This document shows positions 1 to 8,508 of a DNA stretch of 64,000 bases, piece after piece (position 1 is the stretch's first letter; each line of letters opens with the position of its first letter). A model generated the notes under the pieces. It was not told the origin of the DNA. It did not search any database and saw only the letters and a program-made list of their open reading frames with translations. This DNA is from Nonomuraea rhodomycinica (GTDB lineage Bacteria > Actinomycetota > Actinomycetes > Streptosporangiales > Streptosporangiaceae), in contig NZ_JABWGO010000014.1 in assembly GCF_013363995.1 (NCBI RefSeq), positions 124,001 to 188,000 on the forward strand, read 5' to 3'. A program made the translations under genes and the position numbers.

Positions 1-3000
1 CCGGTTCCCAGGTCACCTCGGCGGATCCGGTCGTGCCGTCGCTGTAGACGGCCCCGGTCTGCGCGGGCAGCGTCGGAAGCCTGCCGATCGTCGTGTCGAC
101 GGCGACCGGCCTGAGCTCCACGATGGTCTTCGGCTTCTGCGCCTCGAACACGCCGAACTCGGCCAGGCCGCACTCCGCGTCGCTCGGGTTGTCGTAGGTG
201 TTGTCGGGATCGACGGTGAACTTCACCCAACTCGTCTTGACCGGAGCATCGAACGTCACGACGTTGTCCGGCTGACCGTCCCACGTGATCCCGGTCACCT
301 TCTTGCTGCCGCCGTCCCATTCCAGGACGCCTTCCACGATCTGGTTGACGGCGGCGCCGCGGTCGACCAGGTTGACGCGGTCGATCTCCACCGGCGACGG
401 GAACTGCAGTTTGATCCACGGGTTGTGGTCCGCCTTCTTCGCCGCCCAGGACGTCGCCTTGTTGCCGTCCGTCGCCTTCGTGCCCAGGTAGCGGTCGTCC
501 TGGTCGTCGCCGTCCGGGACACCGTTCCGGTCACGGACCGAGGACACCGTGACCGTGGCCGAGGCCGCCACGTCGTCGCCCAGTGCCGTGATCGTCTGCG
601 GGTCCGACTCCACCGCCACGCCGTCCAGCGTCACGACCGCCTTCGCGGTCGCCCGGAACCCGCTGGTGATCGGGTTCTTCAGCACGATGGTGTTGCTGCC
701 GGGTACGGCCGCCAGTCTGTCGTCGCTGAGCACGTACTCGGTCTTCGCCCTGGACAGGTTCGCCTTCTCCCCCGTGCTGAGCGTTCCCTCGATCGTGCCG
801 ACGACTGGTTCGTTCACCTTGATGGAGCTGTCGCTCAGCGCCAGCTTCACCTGCTTCAGAAAAGCGGGGAACGACATGCGTCCGTCCGCGTCGACGTCGA
901 CGTAGAGGTGGTCCTCGGCCCGGTAGCCGGCCAGCTCGGCGGTGACGTCGATCCGGGCCTTTCCCGCCCCGCCCGACGACAGCACCTTGTCCGCGCCGAC
1001 GGCCACCACGGACGGGTTGTCGCTGGTGATCGCGACCTCCGCCGCTCTCAGGTCGACGGGCGCGCCGAGGAGGGAGTAGCCCTTGACCTCGATCGTCGCC
1101 GTCCGGCTGTCCGCGCCGGCCTTCGGGTGCAGTTCGAGACTGCCCAGCGCGGTCAGGTCCCTCAGCGAGAACACCCGGACTTCCAGCACGTCGATCGGGC
1201 TGCCGTCCTGGCCACCGCCCGGGAAGGAGATCCGCACGTAGCGGGCGTGCACGCTGGGCCGGGCAGGATCGAGCGGATAGTTGTAGTACAGGCCTTCCTG
1301 TTCCCACGCGTACAGCGTCGTGTCGCTGCGCGGAACCGCCAGCGTGTTCCTCGATGTCGGCAGCCCGGCGCCGGACATCGTGTTCGTCTCGTTGCCGGCG
1401 GTCCACCGCGAGCCGTCGGCGCTGTACTCGATCTTCACCTTCTTCGGCACGTTGGAGTAGGTGACGTTGTCGGCATCGGGCATGTGGTGGTTGAAGAAGA
1501 CGTTGACCCGCGACAGGTCCTGGATCTTGCCCAGGTCGTAGGTGATGCTCGGGTTCTCGTCGCCCGCCGGCGCCGACCACTTCGCGAGATTGCCGCCGGT
1601 CGTGTCGTTGATCACTCCGTCGGACAGCAGCCTGGCGTGCCCGCCGTCGGTGGTCACCTTCGGCGTGATCCCGGACACCACGTTCGCGTCGGGAGTCAGC
1701 GTGATGTAGTTCCGGGTCGAGGTGTAGGTCTTGCCGTCCACCGTGACGTCGGCCCAGTAGCTGTACATCGTGGGGGTGGCGACCTTGCGGGTGAACCGCA
1801 TCGTGTTGCCCGTGACGACGAACGGTGACTGGCCGGCCGGGATCTCGGTGACCACGATCTTCCCCGCGGGGTTGTCGCGCCTGCCGTCGACCGTCGCGTA
1901 GTGGTACGTGACGGTCGAGGCGTCGAGGATGTCGACGTCGCCGCCCTTTTCGGTGTAGCCCTTGAACGTCACCGGGACATCTCGATCGGTCGAGAACTGT
2001 CCCCAGAACAGCGCGCCGTCGGTGAGCATGTTCACGCCGACGAGCGGAAGCGCGGCCGAGACGGCGCGGCCCCGCACCTTGACCGGGTAGGTGTCGGTCA
2101 TGACCTGAGGACGGTTCACCCCGTCGTCGTAGGTCGCCGTCACGGTGATGGTGGCCGTACCGTCGCCGGTGGCCCGGACCATGCCCGTCGCCGCCCCCAC
2201 GGTGGCGACCCGCGGGTTGCTGCTCTTGAACGTGAGCTTCGCGGGTGCGAGGACGTTGGTGTAGCCGTTCAGGTAGCTCTCGGCCCGCAGTCGCAGCGTG
2301 TTCGGCGCGGTCTGGCTGCTGAAGAGCTTGACACCGGTCATCTTGTAGTTCCTGACCGGGCTCTTGGTCCGGATCTTGATGATGGTGTCGATGGGATCCG
2401 CCGTGACGCCGGACGTGTCGATCGAGACGTAGTGCTTGCCGTTCGCCTCCTCCGTCGTGAAAGGCAGAGAGCTGCCCTTGTTCAGCCACTGGACCTGGTC
2501 GACCGGGTAGGCGAAGGGGCCGAGGTGGCTCATCCGCGCTTGGCCGGTGAATCCCGCCTTCGCCACGCCCGCGATCTGGTTCTTGATCATGTGCAGGTAG
2601 ACGTACTGGTCGCGGGACATGGCGTAGCCCCAGTCCGGCCCCTGCCCATGAGCGATCGCCTTCTGCGGGTCGGTGTGCCAGCCGGGCTTCAGGGTGTAGT
2701 CCATGGTGTACGGCATGGTGCCGTACATCGACTCGCGAAGGTCGGGTCCGCGCCCGTTGTCCATCCACTTCACGATCGAGGTCCGCATGTCCGACAGCTG
2801 CTGCGAGGAGATCGGCACCATCGAGAAGATGTTGGTGTTGTCCAGGTTGCTGCTCAGGTTGTCCATGCCACGCGTCACGGTGATGGACGAGTCGTAGTTC
2901 ATGACATAGCCGTGGCCGTACTGGTTGATCAGTTCTTTTGTGGCTTCGGCCCAGTTGTCACGTTCGTTGCCCTTGGCGTACTGCGTCCAGATGTCCAGTG

Positions 3001-4741
3001 CCGTCGTGTACGGGTCGTTCCACTCCTCGTGCGCGACCTTTCTGGTCTGCGGCAGGATCCCGGCACGCCAGCCACCCTCGTTGTACGGCTCGCTGTTCCA
3101 GAACGGACGCTCGTGCAGAGTGATGTCCTGGTCGCCGGTCTGCGCGTTCGGGTTCGCGTCGATCAGGACCCGATCGTTGTAGTTGCGCGCGGAGCTCCAG
3201 GCGACGTCGGGGTTGGAGTAGCTCTCCGGACCGCCGTCGGCGAACAGGTACCACGGGTTGTACCTCGCGACCAGTCCCTGGATGTCGCTCTCGAGGATCT
3301 CGGCTCCTTCGAACAGCGACGACACATAGACGCCGAACTTCAACCCGTGACGCTCGGCGGCCTGCTTGGCCTGCATCACTCGGTCCGGGACACGCCAGCT
3401 GCCGTCGGCGGCCTGGGTGAGGGCGTTGTACTTGTACTGCTTGTTGGCGTTGTTCGGGGTCAGGTTGGCGTTCGGCGACGGCCAGTAGTAGATGGTGTTC
3501 TGCAGGCTCTCGGTGGAGAGCAGGGTCATGCCCATCTCTTTGGCGGTCTGGGCCCACTCGTCGTAGGTGAAGTTCGGGTCGTACAGGTTCGGCATCGTGC
3601 CGGTGGTGTGCGACAGAGCCGACATCTTGCCTTCGATGAACCAGTCGACCGGGTTCCTCTTGACCGTGATGGTGTACGGCTTCGTCGTCGTGGCACCGCG
3701 GGCATCGGTCGCCTTCACGGTGAAGGTGTAGTCCTTCTGTGCCGTGCCGTGGGCGCCGTCCGCGACCGTTCCGTCGATGTGGCCGTCCGCCGCCAGCGTC
3801 AGGCCCGGGGGCAACTGCCCGTCGGCGAGCGTCCAGGAATAGCCGGGACTGCCGCCGGCCGCCTGAAAGGTGAAGGGAGACGCCTGCGGAGCGATGCTGG
3901 ACGTGTTCCGGTTGCCGTCGATCTTCGCCACCATGCCGACGTACGGGTTCTCGTCGTAGGCGTACGGCAGTGTGTTGGCCGGGTAGTCGTTCGCCGGGAC
4001 GTCCGCGTTGCGCGCCTCGAACGCCTGCCGGTCGACGCTCAGCCCCCTGGTGACGATGGTGAGCTGGTTGCCGGCCGCGTTCGGCCCGGTGACCGAGTAG
4101 GTCAGCCCGGGAACGATGTTGCCCGCGCCGTCGCAGAGCCGCGCGTAGAAACCCAGGAAGTTCTTGGTGGGGCCGGGGTTCTTGTGCTGGATCTCGATGA
4201 GAAGTTTGTTCCAGCCCTGCTTCAGCTGGATCGGGTATCGCGTCCCCTGCTTGCTCACCCGGGTCGCGACGCGGTCCTGCTGCCCGGCCGGAGCGTCGTT
4301 GGCGAACAGCCGGTACACCCCCGATCCGCCCACCTGCCACTGCACGGTCTGCGCGGCCGGACTGTGGACGTAGCTCGCGGCCACGACCCACTTGCCGGCT
4401 GTCGGCTGCCCCTGCTTGACGTCGAAATAGCCCATCAGGTCGTTGTAGTCGTCGTAGTTCCGGTTGAAGATGCGATCGTCGAAGTACTGCCAGGTGGATG
4501 TCTCCTTGCCCGCCGGATCGGCCAGGGGCGCGTCCAGGACGGGAACGACGGGAGCAGCGGACGTCTCGACCACCGGATCGGCGTACGGACCGGACACCGC
4601 CCACTGACTCAGGTAGGGGGCGTTCCCACTGGTCTGAGCCGCATGGGCCTGCGGTCCGGTGAAGGCGCCGCCGGCCACCGCAAGTGCGAGCACAGTCGCA
4701 GTCGCGACGACGCCGGATCGGATCTTTCGTAATCTCTTCAC
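1..4741 (-). CDS. Secreted multidomain glycoside hydrolase, GH29-like (3' end outside window)
   Basis: About 1,580 codons lie in the window and the frame is still open at base 1. The GTG start at 4741 follows GGGAG and opens a signal peptide (KRLRK, hydrophobic core, AHA-AQ). Domains read by eye: an N-terminal beta-rich region, a putative Ig domain near residues 280-360, and a catalytic region near 362-720. After that come a Big_2-like Ig domain (815-890), an F5/8-type-C-like domain (1030-1170), another Ig-like region, a second discoidin-like region (1390-1465) and a third Ig-like domain at the edge. The catalytic part follows the GH29 alpha-L-fucosidase pattern: EWAQTAKEMG, then GLKFGVYVSS, then RYNPWYLFADGG, where Asp502 would be the nucleophile. 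The early GH29 HHDGF motif is not preserved (STESLQNT), so family and substrate are uncertain. It is divergent from a sugar ABC operon, which fits extracellular release of the imported sugar. Confidence 0.8.
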   Translation of the reverse strand, partial: MKRLRKIRSGVVATATVLALAVAGGAFTGPQAHAAQTSGNAPYLSQWAVSGPYADPVVETSAAPVVPVLDAPLADPAGKETSTWQYFDDRIFNRNYDDYNDLMGYFDVKQGQPTAGKWVVAASYVHSPAAQTVQWQVGGSGVYRLFANDAPAGQQDRVATRVSKQGTRYPIQLKQGWNKLLIEIQHKNPGPTKNFLGFYARLCDGAGNIVPGLTYSVTGPNAAGNQLTIVTRGLSVDRQAFEARNADVPANDYPANTLPYAYDENPYVGMVAKIDGNRNTSSIAPQASPFTFQAAGGSPGYSWTLADGQLPPGLTLAADGHIDGTVADGAHGTAQKDYTFTVKATDARGATTTKPYTITVKRNPVDWFIEGKMSALSHTTGTMPNLYDPNFTYDEWAQTAKEMGMTLLSTESLQNTIYYWPSPNANLTPNNANKQYKYNALTQAADGSWRVPDRVMQAKQAAERHGLKFGVYVSSLFEGAEILESDIQGLVARYNPWYLFADGGPESYSNPDVAWSSARNYNDRVLIDANPNAQTGDQDITLHERPFWNSEPYNEGGWRAGILPQTRKVAHEEWNDPYTTALDIWTQYAKGNERDNWAEATKELINQYGHGYVMNYDSSITVTRGMDNLSSNLDNTNIFSMVPISSQQLSDMRTSIVKWMDNGRGPDLRESMYGTMPYTMDYTLKPGWHTDPQKAIAHGQGPDWGYAMSRDQYVYLHMIKNQIAGVAKAGFTGQARMSHLGPFAYPVDQVQWLNKGSSLPFTTEEANGKHYVSIDTSGVTADPIDTIIKIRTKSPVRNYKMTGVKLFSSQTAPNTLRLRAESYLNGYTNVLAPAKLTFKSSNPRVATVGAATGMVRATGDGTATITVTATYDDGVNRPQVMTDTYPVKVRGRAVSAALPLVGVNMLTDGALFWGQFSTDRDVPVTFKGYTEKGGDVDILDASTVTYHYATVDGRRDNPAGKIVVTEIPAGQSPFVVTGNTMRFTRKVATPTMYSYWADVTVDGKTYTSTRNYITLTPDANVVSGITPKVTTDGGHARLLSDGVINDTTGGNLAKWSAPAGDENPSITYDLGKIQDLSRVNVFFNHHMPDADNVTYSNVPKKVKIEYSADGSRWTAGNETNTMSGAGLPTSRNTLAVPRSDTTLYAWEQEGLYYNYPLDPARPSVHARYVRISFPGGGQDGSPIDVLEVRVFSLRDLTALGSLELHPKAGADSRTATIEVKGYSLLGAPVDLRAAEVAITSDNPSVVAVGADKVLSSGGAGKARIDVTAELAGYRAEDHLYVDVDADGRMSFPAFLKQVKLALSDSSIKVNEPVVGTIEGTLSTGEKANLSRAKTEYVLSDDRLAAVPGSNTIVLKNPITSGFRATAKAVVTLDGVAVESDPQTITALGDDVAASATVTVSSVRDRNGVPDGDDQDDRYLGTKATDGNKATSWAAKKADHNPWIKLQFPSPVEIDRVNLVDRGAAVNQIVEGVLEWDGGSKKVTGITWDGQPDNVVTFDAPVKTSWVKFTVDPDNTYDNPSDAECGLAEFGVFEAQKPKTIVELRPVAVDTTIGRLPTLPAQTGAVYSDGTTGSAEVTWEP

Positions 4742-4909
4742 GCCATCTCCCTGCAAGGGTCGAGATAACCGCATGCCCGGCCGGTCGCGGTGCAGAAGGG
4801 CGTCCCAGCGACGATCACGCATGCTCGAAGGACGAGACAGGGCAGCGGGAGCCCGCGCCCACGAGGGCACGTTCACGCAGATGGCCGTGCTCGATCTCGC
4901 TGAGCCCTC

Positions 4910-4938
4910 AGTATGTTTCGGCGGCCGGATCGAGTCAA
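4910..4938 (-). promoter_or_regulatory. Predicted promoter of the GH29-like gene
   Basis: On the minus strand TTGACT (4938-4933) is followed by a 17-base spacer and CATACT (4915-4910). The hexamers and spacing match those ahead of the two ABC operons and the xylanase gene. The leader to the GTG at 4741 would be about 160 bases. Confidence 0.55.
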
Positions 4939-5100
4939 TAGATCTGCATTACCGGCACAACAGCTCGCCATAAGGCAGAAACATTGGTGGACGACGCCGG
5001 GGTCCACGGCGGCCGAACGGGACACCTCAACCGCCACGTCCGGGAGCTGCGCGCCAGCACATCGACCCTGACAGCCGCTCCTGAAGGGCGTCAGCAAGTG

Positions 5101-5138
5101 TCGGATTATTAGTCCAAGGCAATCTCGGATAAGTCCAA
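5101..5138 (+). promoter_or_regulatory. Direct-repeat pair upstream of the first ABC operon
   Basis: TCGGAT...AGTCCAA occurs twice. The AGTCCAA cores at 5111-5117 and 5132-5138 are 21 bp apart, two helical turns, and each is preceded by TCGGAT (5101-5106 and 5125-5130). Each copy is also a rough GGAT/GTCC inverted repeat. The position just upstream of the -35 suggests an activator or repressor site; the FadR-type protein at 9582-10358 is one candidate ligand. Confidence 0.4.
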
Positions 5139-5143
5139 TTCAT

Positions 5144-5185
5144 AGGGTTGACCCTGATCGCCGCCCACTCCACACTGAGCACACC
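5144..5185 (+). promoter_or_regulatory. Predicted promoter of the first ABC operon
   Basis: TTGACC (5148-5153), a 17-base spacer and CACACT (5171-5176) form a promoter. The -35 is embedded in the 5-bp-arm palindrome AGGGTTGACCCT (5144-5155). CCACACT-N3-CACACC (5170-5185) around the -10 recurs exactly at the second ABC operon (10509-10524). Confidence 0.6.
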
Positions 5186-5276
5186 TCGCGCAGCCCACGT
5201 CCGCGACATCGGCGTACACATCAGGGCTCCGCGCACGCGGACAGGTGCTCCCTTCACAGAACACAGGAGGAATTCG

Positions 5277-6590
5277 ATGACCCCACGATGGCCGACGCGG
5301 GCCGGCATGGCGCTGCTCGCGGTCGCGTCCCTGGCGGCGGCGAGCGCTTGCGGTCCCGGCGCGCCGAGCCCCCGCGCCGACGGCGCCTCCAGCACGGTGA
5401 ACCTGGACTTCTGGGGCTGGGCGCCCGGCTACGACAAGTCCGTCGCGCTGTGGAATCAGAGCCACCCCGACGTCAAGGTCGATTTCAGCAAGGTGCCGTC
5501 GGGCGGCGGAGGCGGCTACGCCAAGATGCAGAACGCCGTCAAGGCAGGCAACGCACCGTGCCTCGCGCAGGTGGGCAACGAGTCCCTGCCGACCTTCGTG
5601 GTGACGGACGCGCTTGAGGACATCTCCGCCTACGCGAACGCCGGCAAGGATCAGTTCGTCGACTGGGCGTGGAAACAGGCGGGCTTCGGGAACCGGGTCT
5701 TCGGGATCCCCGTCGACACCGGTCCGACGGCCTTGTTCTACCGCAGGGACCTCTTCGCCAAGCACGGGCTGACCGTGCCGAAGACCTGGGACGAGTTCGC
5801 GGCCACCGCGAAGAAGTTCCATGCCGCCGACTCGGCCAACTTCCTGATCAACGCACCCGTGGACTCTTACGACCTGGCCGGCTACACCTGGCAGGCGGGC
5901 GGTCATTGGTTCGGCACCACGAACGATCAGTGGCAGGTCACGATCGACAGTCCCGAGACGCACAAGGTCGCCCAGTACTGGCAGGGGCTGCTGGACGGCA
6001 AGCTGGTCAAGGGCGGCGTGACGCCGCTGGACACCCCGTGGTTCAAGGAAGTCAAGGACGGACACATCGCCACCGTGATCACCGCGGTGTGGGCGGCGCC
6101 GCTCATCGAGACGAACCTGCCGAGCCTGTCCGGCAAGTGGGGGGTCGCCCCGATGCCGCAGTGGACGGACGGAGAGCAGATCGCGGGCAACAACGGCGGA
6201 TCCGTCACGGCCGTGCTCAAGGGTTGCGAGCACCCCAAGGAGGCGGCCGAGTTCGCGACCTGGTTCAGCACGAACACCGGCAGCCTCACCAACCTGATCA
6301 AGGAAACCGGGATCTACCCCGCCGCCAAGAGCGGACTGGAGCTGCCGGGCGTCAACCAGCCGTCGGCGTACTTCGGCGGCCAGAACATCTACGAGGTGTT
6401 CAGGACCGCGGCGCGGAACACCCCCACGAGCTGGACGTGGGGGCCGACGATGACCCAGGTCGAGTCCGACTTCGTCGACGGGATGAAGCGCGCCGCCAAC
6501 GGTGAGGGCACGATCTCCGACGCGGTCGAGGCCGTCCAGGACAAGACGCTGGCGGCGCTGAGGAGCCAGGGCCTGGCCGTGGCCGGCTGA
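5277..6590 (+). CDS. Sugar ABC transporter solute-binding lipoprotein
   Basis: A 437-residue family-1 extracellular solute-binding protein. The ATG is preceded by a perfect AGGAGG and deletes an unsupported upstream extension. The signal sequence ends at a lipobox-like ASAC, so the mature protein should be a membrane-anchored lipoprotein that binds an oligosaccharide or monosaccharide outside the cell. Typical family features are visible: an N-terminal LDFWGWAPGY strand, then ALFYRRDLFAKHGL and PKTWDEF. It is the first gene of a binding protein-permease-permease operon. No ATPase gene is present, so a shared MsiK-type ATPase encoded elsewhere is likely. Confidence 0.93.
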   Translation: MTPRWPTRAGMALLAVASLAAASACGPGAPSPRADGASSTVNLDFWGWAPGYDKSVALWNQSHPDVKVDFSKVPSGGGGGYAKMQNAVKAGNAPCLAQVGNESLPTFVVTDALEDISAYANAGKDQFVDWAWKQAGFGNRVFGIPVDTGPTALFYRRDLFAKHGLTVPKTWDEFAATAKKFHAADSANFLINAPVDSYDLAGYTWQAGGHWFGTTNDQWQVTIDSPETHKVAQYWQGLLDGKLVKGGVTPLDTPWFKEVKDGHIATVITAVWAAPLIETNLPSLSGKWGVAPMPQWTDGEQIAGNNGGSVTAVLKGCEHPKEAAEFATWFSTNTGSLTNLIKETGIYPAAKSGLELPGVNQPSAYFGGQNIYEVFRTAARNTPTSWTWGPTMTQVESDFVDGMKRAANGEGTISDAVEAVQDKTLAALRSQGLAVAG

Positions 6591-6646
6591 GGCCGCAGGT
6601 GGGACAACGGCGCTGCTCCCCCGTTGATGCTGACAAAGGATGATTT

Positions 6647-7603
6647 ATGGCGATCACTTATCCCGATCACGATGTGACCAGCCCGGCAGAGCGCGCGCCC
6701 CGCCTCCCGCGAAGACCCGCCGGGGGCCGGGCGACGCGGTCGGCGACGCTGTTCCTGCTGCCGTTCGGCGTGCTGTTCGCCGTCATGGTGCTCGCGCCGA
6801 TCGGCTACGCCCTCTACGAGAGCTTCTTCGAGGTGCGCCGCGGTGGACTGGGGTTGTCGCCGGCCGTCGCCGAGTTCACCGGCGCATCGAACTACGTGAA
6901 GGCGCTGCGGGACACGGACTTCATGGCCTCGATCCTGCGGGTGCTGCTGCTCGGTGTGGTGCAGGTGCCGGTCATGCTGGGGCTCTCGCTGCTGCTCGCG
7001 TTGCTGCTCGACTCCCGATCGGCCCGGTTCAGGCGCACCTTCCGGATGATCTTCTTCCTGCCTTTCGCGATGCCGGGAGCGATCGCGGCGATCATGTGGT
7101 CGTTCCTCTACATCCCGAGCGTCAGCCCGTTCACGGCGGGTCTCCGAAGCATCGGCCTCGACGTGGACTTCCTGTCCGGCGGGCTGGCACCGGTCTCGAT
7201 CGGCAACATGATGACCTGGGGCTGGACCGGCTACAACATGCTCATCATCCACTCCGCGCTCCAGGCGATCCCGCGCGAGCTCTACGAGGCGGCGGTCCTG
7301 GACGGGTGTTCCGGGTGGCGGCTGGCCTGGCACGTGAAGATCCCGCTCGTGCGGCCGGCGCTGATCCTGACCATGGTCTTCTCGATCATCGGCACCGCCC
7401 AGCTCTACACCGAACCCGACATCCTCCGGCGAGTGGCGTCCACGGTCACCGCGACCTACACGCCCATCATGGCGAGCCAGTATTCGGCGAACGTCAACAA
7501 CTACAACTTCGCGGCGGCCCAGGCAGTGATCCTGGCCGTACTCACCTTCGTGCTCTCGTTCGGTTTCCTGAAGTTCGTCCAGCGCAAGGGGTTCGGCGCA
7601 TGA
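6647..7603 (+). CDS. Sugar ABC transporter permease, MalF/UgpA type
   Basis: A 318-residue integral membrane protein with six predicted helices, beginning with TLFLLPFGVLFAVMVLAPIG. The cytoplasmic EAA loop is visible as LYEAAVLDGCSGWRLAWHV. It forms the translocation pore with the next gene. The ATG follows AAGGAT. The stop overlaps the start of the second permease (ATGA), so the two are translationally coupled. The substrate is not deducible from the sequence. Confidence 0.93.
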   Translation: MAITYPDHDVTSPAERAPRLPRRPAGGRATRSATLFLLPFGVLFAVMVLAPIGYALYESFFEVRRGGLGLSPAVAEFTGASNYVKALRDTDFMASILRVLLLGVVQVPVMLGLSLLLALLLDSRSARFRRTFRMIFFLPFAMPGAIAAIMWSFLYIPSVSPFTAGLRSIGLDVDFLSGGLAPVSIGNMMTWGWTGYNMLIIHSALQAIPRELYEAAVLDGCSGWRLAWHVKIPLVRPALILTMVFSIIGTAQLYTEPDILRRVASTVTATYTPIMASQYSANVNNYNFAAAQAVILAVLTFVLSFGFLKFVQRKGFGA

Positions 7604-8484
7604 CCACCCCCGCACACACCACCGACGCCCCCATGTCGCACCAGCACACGGCCGGGGCATTGACCAGCCGTGCCGGGGTCCTCCTCGTCCTCACCCTTTT
7701 CGCGATCTACACCCTGGTCCCGCCCTGGTGGCTGCTGGTGACCGCCACCAAGAACAAGGGGTACCTGTTCACCACCCATGGCCTGTGGTTCTCGCACTTC
7801 GACCTCTGGACGAACATCCGCGAGGTCTTCCAGGAGCAGGACGGCGTCTTCCTCCGCTGGATGCTCAACAGCGTCCTGTACAGCGTCGGAGGCGCCGCCG
7901 TCGGCACCCTGGTGTCGGCGATGGCCGGCTACGCGCTGGCCAAGTACGCCTTCCGTGGCCGCGGCCTCGTCTTCAACGTCGTGCTGGGTGCCGTGCTCGT
8001 ACCCGCGTCGATGTTCGCGCTGCCGCTCTATCTCATGTTCAGCGCGACCCACCTGGTCAACACCTACTGGGCGGTCTTCCTGCCCAGCATCGTCAGCCCG
8101 TTCGGGGTCTACCTGGCCCGCGTCTACGCCGGCGCGGCGGTGCCCGACGAACTCCTCGAAGCCGGACGGATCGACGGCGCCAGGGAAGCCGGCATCTTCT
8201 GGCGGATCTCGATGCCGGTCATGTCGCCCGCGCTGGTGACCATCTTCCTGTTCCAGTTCGTCGGCATCTGGAACAACTACCTGCTCCCGGTGCTGATGCT
8301 CAGCGACGACCGGCTGCAGCCGATCACCGTCGGGCTGGCGAACTGGCGCGCGGAACTGAACAACGGCGTGCCCCACAGCCTCACGATCACCGGCTCGCTC
8401 CTGTCGGTGATCCCGCTGCTGATCGCCTTCTTCGTGCTGCAACGGTACTGGCGCTCCGGCCTGACCGCCGGAAGCGTCAAGTGA
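7600..8484 (+). CDS. Sugar ABC transporter permease, MalG/UgpE type
   Basis: A 294-residue membrane protein whose ATG overlaps the previous stop by four bases. It ends in the LQRYWRSGLTAGSVK tail typical of MalG-type permeases. The EAA loop reads LLEAGRIDGAREAGIFWRI. It is the last gene of the first importer operon and converges on the dehydratase gene after a 24-bp gap. Confidence 0.93.
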   Translation: MTTPAHTTDAPMSHQHTAGALTSRAGVLLVLTLFAIYTLVPPWWLLVTATKNKGYLFTTHGLWFSHFDLWTNIREVFQEQDGVFLRWMLNSVLYSVGGAAVGTLVSAMAGYALAKYAFRGRGLVFNVVLGAVLVPASMFALPLYLMFSATHLVNTYWAVFLPSIVSPFGVYLARVYAGAAVPDELLEAGRIDGAREAGIFWRISMPVMSPALVTIFLFQFVGIWNNYLLPVLMLSDDRLQPITVGLANWRAELNNGVPHSLTITGSLLSVIPLLIAFFVLQRYWRSGLTAGSVK

Positions 8485-8508
8485 CGCCGTCGTCCGGTAC
8501 GGCCGTGG

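Larger units (their letters stand above)
4742..5276. other. Divergent intergenic region, 535 bp
   Basis: No credible coding frame lies between the leftward glycosidase and the rightward ABC operon. The region holds two back-to-back promoters (listed separately), an AGATCT palindrome just upstream of the leftward -35, and a pair of direct repeats at 5101-5138. Confidence 0.6.

Noticed and set aside
531..4732. Long open frames on both strands across the glycosidase gene
   Set aside because: They encode Arg/Pro/Gly-rich low-complexity products, lack domains, and lie opposite or out of frame to a gene with signal peptide and clear domains. They are GC-rich shadow frames.
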